DNA from: Endocalyx cinctus
Taxonomy: Eukaryota; Ascomycota; Sordariomycetes; Amphisphaeriales; Apiosporaceae
Assembly: GCA_001600455.1 (NCBI GenBank)
Contig: BCKC01000011.1
Span: forward strand, 1,205,835 to 1,269,834
Length of the DNA stretch: 64,000 bases
Direction of reading: 5' to 3'
Under the pieces are notes generated by a model. That model saw only the letters and a program-made list of their open reading frames with translations, was not told where the DNA came from and did no database searches. Shown piece by piece: positions 44,875 to 57,791 of this stretch; position 1 is the first letter of the stretch; every line of letters starts with the position of its first letter. The position numbers and the translations under genes are program-made.

Positions 44875-45750
44875 GTTAATTTTTTTCTCTCTTTTCTTTC
44901 AGAGTGCGTGTATGTAATAGATAACTATTTTATTATTCTCTATCTTGACGAGAAAACAAGAAAAGGAAACAAGAAAAGAGAGAGAAAAAAAAAAGAGTTA
45001 TATTTCTACCATACTGGTTGACTGAGTAAGTTCTAAGACGAAGGAATACGGATATCCTAATAATACTTCCATACTCCGAGTATATATATTCCTTTATATA
45101 TATACGTAAATATAACACTTCAAAGAGGTGGTAATAAATAGTATCACCTCTTTCAAGTTTTCTTTTTTCTTTGCTCGGGCTTCGCGTAGCATATTTCCGA
45201 CCTGTTAAATCAGTGATGAAAATTACCGTATCAACATTTTCCACGCCGTTTGTTTGTTAGTATGACGAAATTCCATACCATAAGTTTCAGCTAATATGTA
45301 CTATTGAAGATTACACGGCAAAGTTGGATACCGACGCCGATATTAGGATTGATTATGACTTCAAGTTGGGTAACTTGGCAACAGCCTGCCAGCCTAGGCA
45401 GCTAAATAGATAGGCAGATAGGGTAGACGACAGGTGACAAGGGACTAGGGCTTAGGGGGTTATAATGGATGACGGGGGGTTTGAAAGGCTCCAGTATTAA
45501 AAAAAAAAAAAAAAAAAAACGGGTGTAAACTCGGCAGCTCGGCCGAAGAGGTATACTTTGTACATACGGAGTAATTTAATTTAATTTTAAACGGAACGTG
45601 AGATGATTCAAAAAATGTCTGAGTATGTCAAGTATAGAGAAACAAACAGACAAAAACAATAACAAACTTCCTCTTTCGTCTATTCTATCATTTTCCCAAT
45701 AAATAAATAATTATATATATATATATATATACATATACAAAAGTCAAATA
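44875..45750. other. Divergent intergenic region
   Basis: Shared upstream region of the DUF3112 gene (-) and the bZIP-type gene (+). It contains an A run at 45,500-45,519, (TA)n at 45,713-45,732 just before the bZIP start, and several poly-purine stretches. No gene is visible. Confidence 0.6.
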
Positions 45751-47450
45751 ATGAAAGATTCGGGTTCGGATTTAATTCAAGAGAATATCGATCCTAAACT
45801 TCGTCGTAAGCTTCAAAATCGAATTAATCAGCGACGGAGTAGTAAGTAATCACCGACCTACCCAGCAGCCCGGCTACCCTATTCGTAGTATAGATATCTA
45901 TAATCTTATGATTCTTATCCGTGTATTACCCGCACTTCCAATCACTCGCTCATTCCATCATAGGACAACGAAAAGCTGCTAAGAAACAGGCTGAGGTTCC
46001 TGTGTCTGAGCCCCAGCCTGAACTGGGGGTCGGTTCGAACGCCACCGAAGATGGCCATAAGGCCCATAAGCCTGAGCGCTCGTTATCCGTATCCATACCT
46101 CCCTCTCTCGACTTATCGGACGCCCTTCAACCAGCTTTAGCCCGGAATGATATGAAACGAATATTTTATTTCAGTAAGATGTATCGCTACCTACGGTAAA
46201 GAAAGCATATGTTGATCTTTTTCATCGTCATTTTCTCTTTTGGTTTTTCTCTCTCTCTCTCGTTAGCCTTCCAAACCCTCCTGCCCACGTTAGGGGCTAA
46301 GACCGTATCCGGCGAATTTCTTGCGGCTGCCCTGTACCGTGCAGCTTTGCTAGACCCCCTAGTCTTTTATGCCACCATCGTCGGTGGCGCCGGACAAAGC
46401 GTCTTGATGACACGCTCTGCCACCGACAATCGCATTTTGATGCTAGCTCAAAGTAGAACCGCACGCGCCATTCGAGAGTCGTTAGCGGCAAACCGGTTAT
46501 CCGATGGTCTCATATTCGCCATCTCGATCTTATCGCTACGGCCTAATTCCTATGCCATTTCCTTACCACCCTCCCAGCGATACCAAGGCGCCTTTACCTC
46601 CCCTATTAAGCACGTCGGCGGGATGGCCTGGCTAGGTCTGATAGACGTGACTCCGGAGCACGCTAACGTGCTTCTGCATATCCTTCGCAATCGATCACGT
46701 CGTCGCCAACAGATGATGACTGGCCTGGCCGAGTATGTACAGATTGCCGACCTTATACGGGCAAGTCTGACGTTGACTCCTCCGCAAGTGGAACTCGCTG
46801 GTTCGTATTACTCGCTACTGGTGACGGAAGCTAACGCGATCCGCCCTCCCGTCCAAGATGCCCAAAGCTTCGGCGTTCACTGCCGCCACTTGAACGAGAT
46901 CATTCTTGACATGCGGCTGTGCTGCCGCTTGATTAGCACGTACGCCGGCCAAATACCTTTCGATTCGAGGACGAGCCGCTTTGTTCAGTACCGAGACTTG
47001 ATACAATATCGGCTTTTGGGCCTTCAGCCCGGTCAAAACGAACTCCGCCGGCTGGCCCTATTAATTTTTAGCTACGGTGTCTTATTCCCTATACCTGACC
47101 CTCGCCCAATGCTGACACTTGTCCGTCAGCTTCATTCCGCCATGTCGAATGAGCAGCTGACATCGCACGAGAACAAAGAATTTCTCCTTTGGTCCGCCTT
47201 CATCGGTGGCTTGGCCACTACGAATGTCAAGTTCCGGGACAGCTTTGTTTGTGTAATCGGTCGATACAGTTCTAATTTGCGCCTACATTCATGGGGTCCG
47301 GTTGTGATGATCCTAGAGAAGTTCCTATGGTTAAGTCAGGCCTGCAGCATTGGAGGCGAACGACTCTGGAGCCGCTCGGTAAACACAACGAACTTCTGTG
47401 ACTGTTCAAACGAGGATAATTCGCCACATAGCTGGCAGGAAGATGGGTAG
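45751..47450 (+). CDS. Transcription factor: bZIP basic region plus fungal C-terminal domain
   Basis: Exons 45,751-45,841, 45,964-46,173 and 46,267-47,450 give 494 residues. The first exon join reconstructs RRKLQNRINQRRSRQRKA at residues 18-35, the basic region of a class of fungal bZIP proteins, with the Arg codon split by intron 1 (A|GA). A regular leucine zipper does not follow; the next 60 residues are Pro/Glu/Ser-rich. From about residue 100 a long helical domain (LLPTLGAKTVSG ... HVGGMAWLGLIDVTPEH ... MTLVRQLHSAM) resembles the helical C-terminal domains of fungal-specific transcription factors. Nuclear, DNA-binding function is inferred from the basic region only; target genes are unknown. 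The start is the ATG right after a TA repeat. Confidence 0.75.
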
Positions 47451-47931
47451 AGCCTTACGTAGTAGCTGTCATGGTAGCTTGTATGACTTTTACTTAGCTA
47501 GCACCGAACGCAGAAATGACTTGATAAGACTATAGCGGTACACGCATGATGACTGTGAATAGGCAAACGTATCGTCGATCTATCTTATCTATTTTATTTG
47601 GCAACTAATTCGCTCTATCTATGGCACTCCATCGTGGAAAAATCCCAAAGACCGTTTATCTGTCTGCCCTTAATCCAGATAAAGGCCTTCATGATACATC
47701 CTGCTAGTCGAGGCCGAGGAAGAACCGTCTTGGTCTCAAGACAACCTACGGCGCTCCCGACCCAGGAAAAAAAAAGGGAAAGAGGAGAATGCCAGATACA
47801 AGCAACCTATACTTTTTTGTTCAATTTCACAAAGGGAATGGAAAAGGAGGAAAAGGGGGAAAAATATTACATCATGCCCAAGTGCAAGTGGCTAATGGCC
47901 GATTACCATCGACTGACATGATCGAGTGATT
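47451..47931. other. Convergent intergenic region
   Basis: Between the 3' ends of the bZIP-type gene (+) and eEF3 (-). No gene or repeat is visible. Confidence 0.6.
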
Positions 47932-50900
47932 TTAATCCTCTTCGTCCGAGAAAACCTCCTCGCCACGCTTTCGGCGCGCCATACGGTCTGTAATCGCATC
48001 GTTAGTTTACGGTCACACATAAATTTGATCGCTTGTCTAACTTACCCTTCTTCTTTTTTCTAGCTTCGGAACTAGTAAGTTTCGCCTTCTTCTTTGTCGT
48101 GACAATCTTGTTACCCATAGCATCAAACTTCTCCTCTTCGTCGTCGTCACCCTGCTTCAACCTCGGTCCGGAGCCTTGACCTTGCACCCAATTATGTCCG
48201 GAAGGTGTCATCTTACCATCCATAACAGCCCACACTTCTTCGGTCAAGTCCTTGGTGAACTCGGCACTGTGAGTAATGATGATCACACCACCTTCAAACT
48301 TCTTCAGCGCCTTGGACAAAGCACCGAGGGAGTCTCGGTCTAGATAGTTCGTAGGCTCGTCGAGAACGATGAGATGAGGTCGCTGCCACGAGCACGCCGA
48401 CAAGACAACCTTGACACGCTGGCCACCGGACAAACCTCGCATACGCGAGTGCGAAACGAGTTCGGCGTCGAGACCAAAGTTGGCGCAGTGTGCCTCGATC
48501 TCTTTTCGGACCAAAGGTCGGAATTGACCGGAGGCAAGAGCTTCTTTCATGTCGACGTCAGCAACCATCTTCTGGTGAGATGCAAGCAGCTCATTTCGCG
48601 GCAACCAGGCGTTGTCCGCGGTCATCATGGGCACCCATCTCTCGTTCTTCATGCCGATATTTTCGCCGAGGGCGAAAGAACACTCATATTCATAACTGTT
48701 CTTGAACTTTCTGCGGCTGTGGATGCCGATGACACGCCTCTGAGTGCCTTCGACCCTGAAGACTTTGTCCATGGCCTTCTCGTCTTCTTCCGTTATTATC
48801 TTGTTCGCCCGGTCCATCGTTTCACGATCCTCACCCGTCTGGAAACGCCATTGGATATATTCAGAAGGCGTCTTGTCGAGGTGATTATCTATGTGCGCGA
48901 AAGCGTGTTGCTTGATGTAGGCAATACGAATGTTCTCGTGCTGATAGATCTCTCCGCCGGTGGGGATAAGTTCGCCGGTTAGAACATTAATCAGCGTAGA
49001 CTTGCCGGCACCGTTGGGACCGATGACAGCGATACGGGATCCCAGCGAGCATTGGAAAGAGATGTCAGTCAGCTGCGGCGTCGGGGTGCCCGGGTACTGG
49101 AAGCTCATCTTCGTGGCACGTAGAATGGCCTTCGCCTTAGTCTTCACGCCCTCAAGGAAACCAGGCTCGGGGAACTGAAACTCCATTTCAGATTCTCCAA
49201 GCTCGTAGTAAGACTTGGCGTGAGGGTTCTTCTTCACGAACTCTTTCAGGTTACCCTTGTATCGCTTGAGCTTGAAGCGCTCGTAATGGATGATATACTG
49301 CGTGACATTGTCGAGGAACCCGCTGTCGTGAGAAACAATGATCGAGGTGCAGGGTGAGTTGATCAGGTAGTCCTCGAGCCATTTGACGTTCTTGACATCC
49401 AGGTGGTTAGTAGGTTCGTCCAAAAGCAGGATATCCGGAGCCTCGAAGACAGCACGGCACAGGGCCAGCTTCATCTTCCAACCACCAGACAAGGCCGTAA
49501 TGGCGCCGGTTATCATTATGGGGGTGAATCCGAACTCAGCCAGGCGCTTTTCTACCTCCTCGCGCGAGGACTCGACGCCAGCCTCGGAGAGCTTCTTCAT
49601 GGTCCAGTCAATCGTAGTCATCTCGGTATCAGCCGAATCCAGATCGTGTTCGACAAACACCGTCTTGACCTCACTTTGCTTGGGGAAGCCTTCGACTTGC
49701 TCATTGTTGATCGCACGCATAAGCGTGGATTTTCCGGATCCGTTGGGACCGCAGAGGCCATAACGCTTACCGCGCTTGAGACGCAGATGAGTCTGGTTTA
49801 GGAGGATCTTGGCACCGTAGGCGAGCGAGAAAGTGCAGTTACATAGGTCCTCGCCTTCTTCGTCATCCAGTTCTTCGGTGGCCTCACCCTCAGCGCCAGA
49901 CGAGGCTCGCTTTCGCAGGCTCTCGACGACGGCTTCGGCATCAGCTTGACCTACGAGGACAGCAACGAATGGTTTAACCGCGAGGGCCCAGCTGGTGGAC
50001 TCAGTTTCCTTCTCGTCAACGAGCTGACCGCCGACGGCAGCGATATATTCGCAAACGGCCGAGAGTTTCTCGGCGACAGCGGAGTGTTTGCTCGGGATGA
50101 TTGCTTTCAAATGGGCAAGGACGGTGGCAGTATCGCCGTCGTGGCGAACTTCGGGAATCTTGCCATCCTGGATATTACCAACGCGGATAAGCGTGTCCAA
50201 TGCCTGCTTCGTCTTTTCACGCGCCTCCGGGTCGGCCAGGTTGTCGAAGTTCTTCTGCAGACCTGGCATCATCTTGGGCAAAAAGGGAGCTACGATGTTG
50301 GGGTCGTCAACCAGCTTGCACATGTTGTCAACAATGACAGCGGCCTTTCGCTTGATGGCGGTGTCTCGCTCAGCGAGGCCACGGTCAAGCAGGGGAACCA
50401 TGAGGGCTAAAGTCGGCTCCTGGACCTCGGTAACGAAGGTAGTGGCACCCAGCAAGTGCACGGTCTCCGGGACATTCTCGGGCTTGGCAATACATTTGAT
50501 GAGTTCGGGAATGAATCGCTCGATATCCTTGTTGACGATCAACTCGCATATCTTTTCCATCGTCTTGTATGCGCGGTCTTTCACCTCCTTCTTGGTGTCC
50601 CACATGGACTCAGAGATGACGGGAATAAGATCGGGGACGCGGTACGCAAGTTGAGCAGGAGCAGTTCGAACCAAAATCTCGATACATTCGAGAGCGGTGA
50701 TCTTCTCGGGCCATTTCTGAGCTGTCAAGATGGAGTTGACAATAGCCGGTAGTACGGCTTTGACGGCGTTGGGGTTTATGGCCTCGATAATAGCCGTAGT
50801 GGCGGCGATGGCAGCGTTCTTCACGGCCGTGATCTTGTCTCCGATAGCAGACAGAGCCAAGGGGAGCAAGGCGACGAGATACGGTTCGAGACTGGGAGAA

Positions 50901-51685
50901 ATCTCGGAATGCTGAGCAATGGCCTGGATGGCGTTGGCGGCCTTCTCGCGAAGGGAGGCATCCTTCTTGTTACTAATATGCTTCTTGAGGGCTTCAACAG
51001 TCCTATTGATAGAGATATTTCGTTAGTCTGGGGGTTTTTGATAGTAAATAAACAGATAATAACGTTCAGTCTGTATCAAAGCGATTAAATAAATGCACGT
51101 CGGTAAGTCACGAAGAATCGGGGCTTTGATGGGAAGCTTGCTACTAGCGCTCGGAAATGCCGGGGATACCGCCAAACCAAAACAAGTATGGAGGGGTAGT
51201 TTGAAGGAGGGGTTATGATAAATTGGGTTTGGTGGGCAGCTTGAGGTTGATGAAGAAACAGGGAGGGGACTATCTGGCTATAATTATAGAGTGTGGTAAC
51301 AAATGCAAATTGTCTAAAAGGCGGTAGACATAATCGTATAGCAAATAGGAAATAATGTGATTGGTAAAAATATTTTCATATGTTTATGGAAGGGGTTTGG
51401 ATGGATAATCGTATTCCAAAAAAAAAAAAAAAAAGTTCAACCTGCTTGATTCTCCATCATATTGTACGATTTTGGTGGGAAGTAGTGGTATGAATCGAAA
51501 CATGTAGAATAGAATTCACATATAATTGCTTACCTCGTGGGAGCCTCTTGGTCTTCAATAGGACCGTTGATGAAGGATGCTAAAGCAGAAGAAGCCTCCT
51601 TGATGGCTGCAGCATCTTTCGAAATTGTGAGTTTCTGCATCAGGTCATCTAAGACCTTGATGGATTTGGCATTTTCGGAAGACAT
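47932..51685 (-). CDS. YEF3: Translation elongation factor eEF3
   Basis: Exons (reverse strand) 51,685-51,534, 51,002-48,046 and 47,987-47,932 encode 1,054 residues. The N-terminal HEAT repeats ([10 protein letters not shown] ... to about 320) are followed by a four-helix segment, then ABC domain 1 with [12 protein letters not shown], signature [14 protein letters not shown] and [15 protein letters not shown] domain 2 has [22 protein letters not shown] and [12 protein letters not shown], with the chromodomain insert ([18 protein letters not shown]) between its motifs. The basic tail [18 protein letters not shown] ends [18 protein letters not shown] across the last intron. eEF3 is the fungal-specific ATPase that helps release E-site tRNA from ribosomes. 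The first intron is unusually long (531 nt), common in highly expressed translation genes. Identification is secure. Confidence 0.97.
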
Positions 51686-53609
51686 TGTGATTGTGTTTTT
51701 TATCCTTCTCGAAAGGTGATGATGGTATTGAGTTTTTTTTTTTTCCTGGTTAAGGATCAAGTATCGATCGTCCGATTACCCGTGTACGCTAGTATGTGAT
51801 TTAGGGAATCGGAGAAGTCTGTAATGAATTTGAAATCTAAGAAGAGAGACAGACACCTTCTGGTAAGAAAGAAGATTCGGAAAATCTACTCTATGCAGTT
51901 CATTCAATAAATGCACTGTTGAAAATAAGGAAAGGAATAAAATGAGAGGGAGAGAGAAATAAAAAAAAAAAACCAGAGTTCAAATAGAAAAACGTCCGAG
52001 TACAGAGACCCAGGTATTTTTCTAGAGGACAATGGAGAGGAAAGAGAAGATGGTCTAAAATAAACCAATAATGGTAGTGTTGTAATGGGAGAAGAAAAAA
52101 AAAAGTGAATGGAGGTAGGCTGTGGGAGAGTTTATATTGATACCTAAAAACTTCAATTTTTCAAATTTTTTTTTTTTCGCCTTCCCTTCTTTTATTTAGA
52201 AGAACCCCCGCTAATTTGATTTGGAGGGGTAAAAAGGGGGTGTGTATAAATTAATACTGTGCCTAAAATACTACACTACAATACACTACAATAAGTAAGA
52301 CTTAGTGGATATCCATGTACATATATGTATGTATCCATAAAATACTTAGGTAGATATGTAGGTATACGGGTGTATGTATGTATATAGTGTATATGTATAT
52401 GTAAGTAGGGACTTCAAAATGGTGGGTTGGTGGGGGATATCCTTTTTTTTTTTTTTTCTTGTGCCCTTTCTTTCTTTATCGGTTCGAGTTTTACCCCTCC
52501 ATATTTTATTTCTGATTTCTTAAATTTTTTAATTTTTTCCCCTACTCTCTTGTTTTATCCCTCTCGGGTAGGTGTGTAGTATATCCACAACCCTGAAAAT
52601 GGACAATCCTCAAAATATGATTGGTTCATTCTTTTAATCTGTACGATTCAATCTTATCTTTAGACTTTAACAAGTTCTGTACAGTACCGTTTTCTATCAT
52701 ACGGTACGCGATAAAATTTTAGAGAAGGCGGTGAAGAGGAAATAAGAAACAAGAAAGAAAAAGTTTTCCTCTTTTCGACATCGCCACCCTCCATTCATTT
52801 ACAAAACGTTGCCACACTTATTCATGTCTCGGAATCTACCCTGACAACTAGAGGCTACCATTCAGCACTAGCCCCACGAGTAGCCATGAGTATCTTTACG
52901 TTACTATAGCTACTTAGGTTAAGTAAGCTTTCGAGTATTCGATATCCAGTCATTCCAGTCATCTATCTACCTAGTAGTAGATATTCACCTACACATACGC
53001 CGCTTGGCTGCTAGGCAGTGTTATATATACATTTACACACGTACACACACACACACACACATATATATATTAAGTATTTATGTGTACTCCGTACTCAGTA
53101 GGTATACACCTAACCTAAGGTAAAGAAGGCAGGTAAGCAAGTCCAGGCTAAAATCTCGATGTTTAATTATTTTCGAAATAGTTATCATTTGATATGATAT
53201 GATATACTACCTAGGTTGAATCCTATAAGGCAACGCCGGTAAGCGAGTAACGATCATGAATGATGGTCAAAGTTGAAACTCGGTTGCGTGCTTGAGTACT
53301 TATTACTCTGGAGTGCCGCATTCGGTGTTAATTTTTATGAACCCAACATGACAGACTCGTAGATACTCGTTTCTTTGTTTCGTTATGGGATCGCTAGTCG
53401 AGAATGCATTTCGCTCGGCGAGACATTCTTTGAGCAGCACCGCCTTTTGAATAATCACTTTTATCCTTTATTCCCGCCATGTCGATTCCAAACTATGCCT
53501 CGTGCCTACTTGACCGCTTCACAGAATTCAAGCCAGACACCCCCCACCTTGGTACCAGCCTTGTATCGTTCAAAACAAGTGCCTTCGATCTGCGACGGCA
53601 ATCGAGAAA
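51686..53609. other. 1.9-kb divergent intergenic region
   Basis: Upstream of both eEF3 (-) and the HELAH protein (+). It holds several T or A runs (51,734-51,744; 51,961-51,972; 52,166-52,177; 52,444-52,457), a (CA)n run at 53,043-53,061, and TAGGTAT words near 52,340 and 53,096. These probably include the strong eEF3 promoter, but no specific site is identifiable. No further gene is supported. Confidence 0.6.
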
Positions 53610-56600
53610 ATGGCCAATGCAAGAGAAGCCTTAGCCGGCGAACTTGCGCGCCAGTGGATTCGTCAAAGCAACGCAGATGTGACGACTGCCTACGATTTCC
53701 TCCCTTTCTGCACCGCCTTGTTATCAAGCAGCATCAACCTCGATAATCCCCAAAGCATTCCTATCATACCCCCCTTCGACACTAAAGATAACGATGAGAT
53801 AGACGAAGAACGCAACGACGTCAAGACAGTCAAGTTGAATTCTAAAACCCTGCCACAGCTTGGTACCGGATCTTGGAGATACACGGCGAGTACTAACAAC
53901 AACAACCCCCTCCCCCCCCCCCCCCCCCCCCCCTATATATATATATATATATATTTATTCCCTACTTCATCTTTTCTCCAGCTTCATAACGGTCTCTGCC
54001 AACTCATTTGTCTTGGAATTCGCAACACCCATGCCCGGCGTATTCTCAATTCTAACCAGATATTTACTAACATGTATTGTTTTTCCTACTCAGTGGTACA
54101 TACCTGAATGGACCCATCCCGAATGGAATCCCGACGTCGACAGAAGATATGACGGTAACACTTATGCTCAATCAAGAAGGGACCCTCTTTCTAGAGCACG
54201 TCCCGCCTTGTTACCCGCCGATAAATTTAGACGCCCAACGCCGTATGCTCAGCGTTTCGGCATCCATCCCGAAGAGATTGGTGGTAGAAGCCGGCTTAGT
54301 CCTTCCTTCTCTGAAACACGCGATCCTTGGCAGGACTACGGGAACCAGATCGACATGCTCGATGAGGAAACGAGACAAAAATGTATCCGACAGAGCGAGA
54401 CGCTGTGGGAGATGACGGGAGCGGTCAATCCCGATGGCTCCCGCAACATCGACCCAAGTGTGCTAGACACGTTCATCAAGGCTTTGACTGGAGAGACCAA
54501 CGAGGAGTTTGCGCAGAAATTCCGGGATACCTTACAAAATAGCAACACTAGTTTAGACAATTACGTCGAATACCTCCAAAGAAACGACGTATTACGGAAA
54601 CGGACACACAAGAGTTTTATCAAGAATGCAATAGAAGATCAGGAATACCAGCGCATCTTCTTCCGTGGCCTCACAACAGATGAAATGGCTAAGGAAAACG
54701 TTTTTACCATGTCAGATACCGTACCATGTGATCTAGAAAATGAGATTTTCCCGTAAGTCGCGTTTTTATAACCTCTCAACCGTGACGCACTTATCCTCAA
54801 CTCTGGAGTATAACCTCTAACATGGGTGCATAGGTTATTCCAGAGGCATCGTTGGCTTTCCTCGCACTCCAAAGGTGCCATACCAGCTTGGCCACGGTTC
54901 TTATACAACTTGAACGGGAGGAGGGAAGAATGGGACGTGGTAAGTCGCAGAAGGTGCTCATTGGCAACGTCACTACAAAGTTGAGAATTCTTGCTAACCG
55001 AGCGAGAATCGAAAAGACAACCAATGATGAACTCTGGGAAGCCTTGCAGCCGGCGCTAAAGCTTGCCTCGAGGGTAATACAGAGTAACACCGCCCAGTTC
55101 GCTGCAACACTCAACTTAGAGACCCGCCAACCCATAAATCAATTCTTCGATCCCCGCCCCGATCCTAAGGCCACCCCCTGTCTCACCAAATATGTACTGG
55201 AAAAAGACAAAGATATACAACGGATGTATCCAGCGCTGGTGGACCTATCCCTTTTGGGATTTGACTGGACGGGGGAGACCTGGCGTGTTCTCGACCGCCT
55301 GTGGAGAATAGATGTTAATTCCGGATATGTTGACCCGTACGAGAGCGAAGAGGATGAGGAAGAGAAAAAGATATTTTATACGAGTGGCGTGAAAAAATTC
55401 GAAGAGTTCGTCTACGGCCAGACATTTGGTTGTTCTGGTGGTCCCGATAGAGAAATCGAAGTATACATCTCCCTTGAGTTAATGTGGCCATTGCTTCAGG
55501 AAGGATATAGCGAGAGTGAGAAGATGGTAACATCTTATACCATCGCAACGACGCTATTGCACGAGCTCGCAGTAAGGCATACTCTCACCTGAACAAGTTT
55601 CTCATCTATTATTTTTGCAGACTACTTGTAAACGTAGACTCCTGCTAACAGGTAATTTTACTAGCACGCCGTCGCTCGCGCCCATCAGGTGCTCACCTCA
55701 GACCCAGACAGGTGGTTAAGCCACCAAAGCGACCAGGTTCGTGCATTGTGTCGCCAATTGGAGGGTCAGCTTTGGGATCATCGTTTTCGAAATGGAGAAC
55801 ACTTTTTCGCCGATTTTCATACGGCCGAGTCGGGGTTTTCATTAGAGCAGGACTTGTGGGGCTTTACCGCCGAATGTTTGTGTAATGCGGTTACAAACAA
55901 CAAACATATCAGGCCCTTACCGTTTCTTGTTATGGGCGAGCCGTACCCTCGTTCTCTTTCCTGTGCGCAGCAACAGGAAGACAGATTGCAAAATGTGTCA
56001 AGTACTGTAGAATCATTATACCTTCCTCTCCCTATAGATCATCTCGGCAAATTCTTCACAGAACGGTTTTGGACCTGTGATTATGTGAAATGGAGAGACG
56101 AAGCTTTAAAACGATTGCCAACGGACCGCGCACCAAAGCGGGTGCTGCGCCACATGTGGAATAGCGCCACGGTGAAAAAGGAACTGTTCGGTGACGAAAA
56201 TCAAATTATTCTTAGGGTCGCGACTCAGCTTTTACAGGGAAACTCGCACCCAATGCTCGCTGAATATATAGATGGGCTGGTCTTTGAGGCGGGGTATCGC
56301 CATTTCTTGATGAAGCGTTGGACTTTTACAAGCAGCTTGTGGTTGGGGGAAGGCAATGGCTATGCCGCTTCACCCCTAGTCGTGGCCCAGCAGGAGCTTT
56401 GGCAAATGTTGGAAGAAGCCAAGGACACATATGATAAGTTCGTGGGCTATCGCGATAGACAAAAACGTGCCGATCTGTACAGAGAATATTACCGGAAACA
56501 GAAGACAGAATACGACAATATGCTGACAACTGACCCCCCTCTTCCGATGGACCAATGGCATCAAATGGTTCGTCGTCAGTGGGTATACACCTTTGGTGTC

Positions 56601-57791
56601 GGTGGCGGATTGATGCGATGCCTCTCGAGAATGCATCGACTTATGCAAGAAGACATTAGCTATCTACAAAATATGATTTTTGACTTCCTTACCATAAATC
56701 ATGCAGAGCGGGGGAACATTTCACAATGGGACAACCCGCGGCAAAGACACCCGATTTCCCTAGCTCAACAGCGCATGGTATGGTTCGGTCAAAGGGCTGG
56801 TGATATATGTCAAACGACACTGGCCCTAGCAAATAAACGGGAACTGCAGGTCCTTAGGGACCAATGGGAGCAATGGAATGCCTGCTTCGCCGCCAACCAA
56901 AAAATGTATCATGATTTACTGGAACTGATAGGGACCGAGAGAACCGAGAAACCAGATAAAAGCTGGCTGGTACGCTTCAACACCTTACCCGCATCCAGAT
57001 GGAAACGTCGATCAGACCGTATTAAAGCTATGGCAATAAAAGAATACACTCGGGCAGACCCACGAGTCCGCAAAACAGTAGATGACTGCATCCGCATAAT
57101 CAGCCTTGTCAGCCCAAGCGAAGTCTTGCCTGACCCACTCGACGAAGCAGTGATCGAAGATATAATGAAGGGAATGGATGCTACCTTGACGGATGTAAAG
57201 ATTGATGGCACTCCTTGGAACTCTGTCTTCGATTTTCCAGTGCCACCTATCCCCCCTTTCATCCCCCCTCCATCTCAGAGCACGCCCGAAGTAGCGATGT
57301 CCGAAGCACTCGGAGCTACTACGCCGCGCAGAAAGCGACCCAGTTCCTCTTCACTGGGACCCCGTTCCTCTCCATTAGGACCCCGTACAGAGGGTTACAG
57401 AATTCGGAAGCCTACGATAGCCGTAGGTCGTGGAAAGGGCTTCGAAAAGTATGCCAACAATAGCCGGGCTCTTAGCCTGCTCGAGGTCGCGGCTCAACAT
57501 GCTTCGACACAGGTGGCGAATCAAGGCAACGCCTTCGGCATCGGTGGCCCTATCGTGACGTCCCTACCACAGGAGACTCAATTCACGCCCCTAGCAAGCT
57601 CTGGCAGTTTACGCCCATTTCCAAATCCCTTGGCAGCACCTCACACGTTATCCCGCGATCTCGTCGTGTATGAAGAGCAGCTGCGTAAAGAGCTAGAGAA
57701 AACTACTAGCGCTAATCAAGTTCCATACCGAACGCCTAGATTATGGCGAGAGATTGGCGTGGGGGTTGATGAGGACGAAGATGAAATTTAA
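53610..57791 (+). CDS. Large uncharacterised protein with HELAH zincin-like motif
   Basis: Five exons, 53,610-53,885, 54,094-54,752, 54,834-54,939, 55,017-55,571 and 55,665-57,791, give 1,240 residues. The only recognisable motif is HELAHAVARAH at about residues 529-539, the HExxHxxxxxH spacing of metzincin-type zinc peptidases, with Ala where most have Gly. It is formed exactly across intron 4. The flanking text TSYTIATTLLHELA and the acid cluster EESEEDEEEK-like stretch before it are consistent with a peptidase-like core. C-terminal residues from about 1,050 are Pro/Ser-rich (PRRKRPSSSSLGPRS) and end acidic. No signal peptide is seen, so it is probably intracellular. The first intron uses a GC donor in my model; the exon 3/4 join avoids a frameshift and yields an open frame. 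Function unknown. Confidence 0.7.
53886..54093 (+). other. Probable GC-AG intron with poly-C and TA tracts
   Basis: The exon before 53,886 and the exon after 54,093 are both phase 0. The GT donor at 53,889 would leave phase 1 and give a stop at once. The GC donor G|GCGAGT at 53,886 keeps the frame. Inside is a run of about 20 C (53,911-53,932) followed by (TA)n, with CTAAC branch candidates near 54,053 and 54,065 and a TACTCAG acceptor. Confidence 0.5.

Noticed and set aside
13941..47450. A secondary-metabolite gene cluster
   Set aside because: GST, glycosidases and a transcription factor are present, but there is no backbone synthase, and housekeeping genes intervene.
48374..50654. Several long forward open frames within the eEF3 locus
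   Set aside because: They are complementary shadows of the GC-biased eEF3 coding strand and show no family motifs.
19894..51685. A translation-related gene cluster (Rqt4, GlnRS, eEF3)
   Set aside because: The genes are scattered, on different strands and separated by unrelated genes; co-location is most likely chance.
54852..55592. One continuous exon from 54,852 through 55,571 for the HELAH gene
   Set aside because: It would put exon 3 out of frame with exon 2. Splicing out 54,940-55,016 (GTAAGT, CTAAC, AAG) restores one frame from both sides.
55572..55664. A third stwintron in the HELAH gene
   Set aside because: The single canonical intron already gives an in-frame join, so no twin intron is needed.
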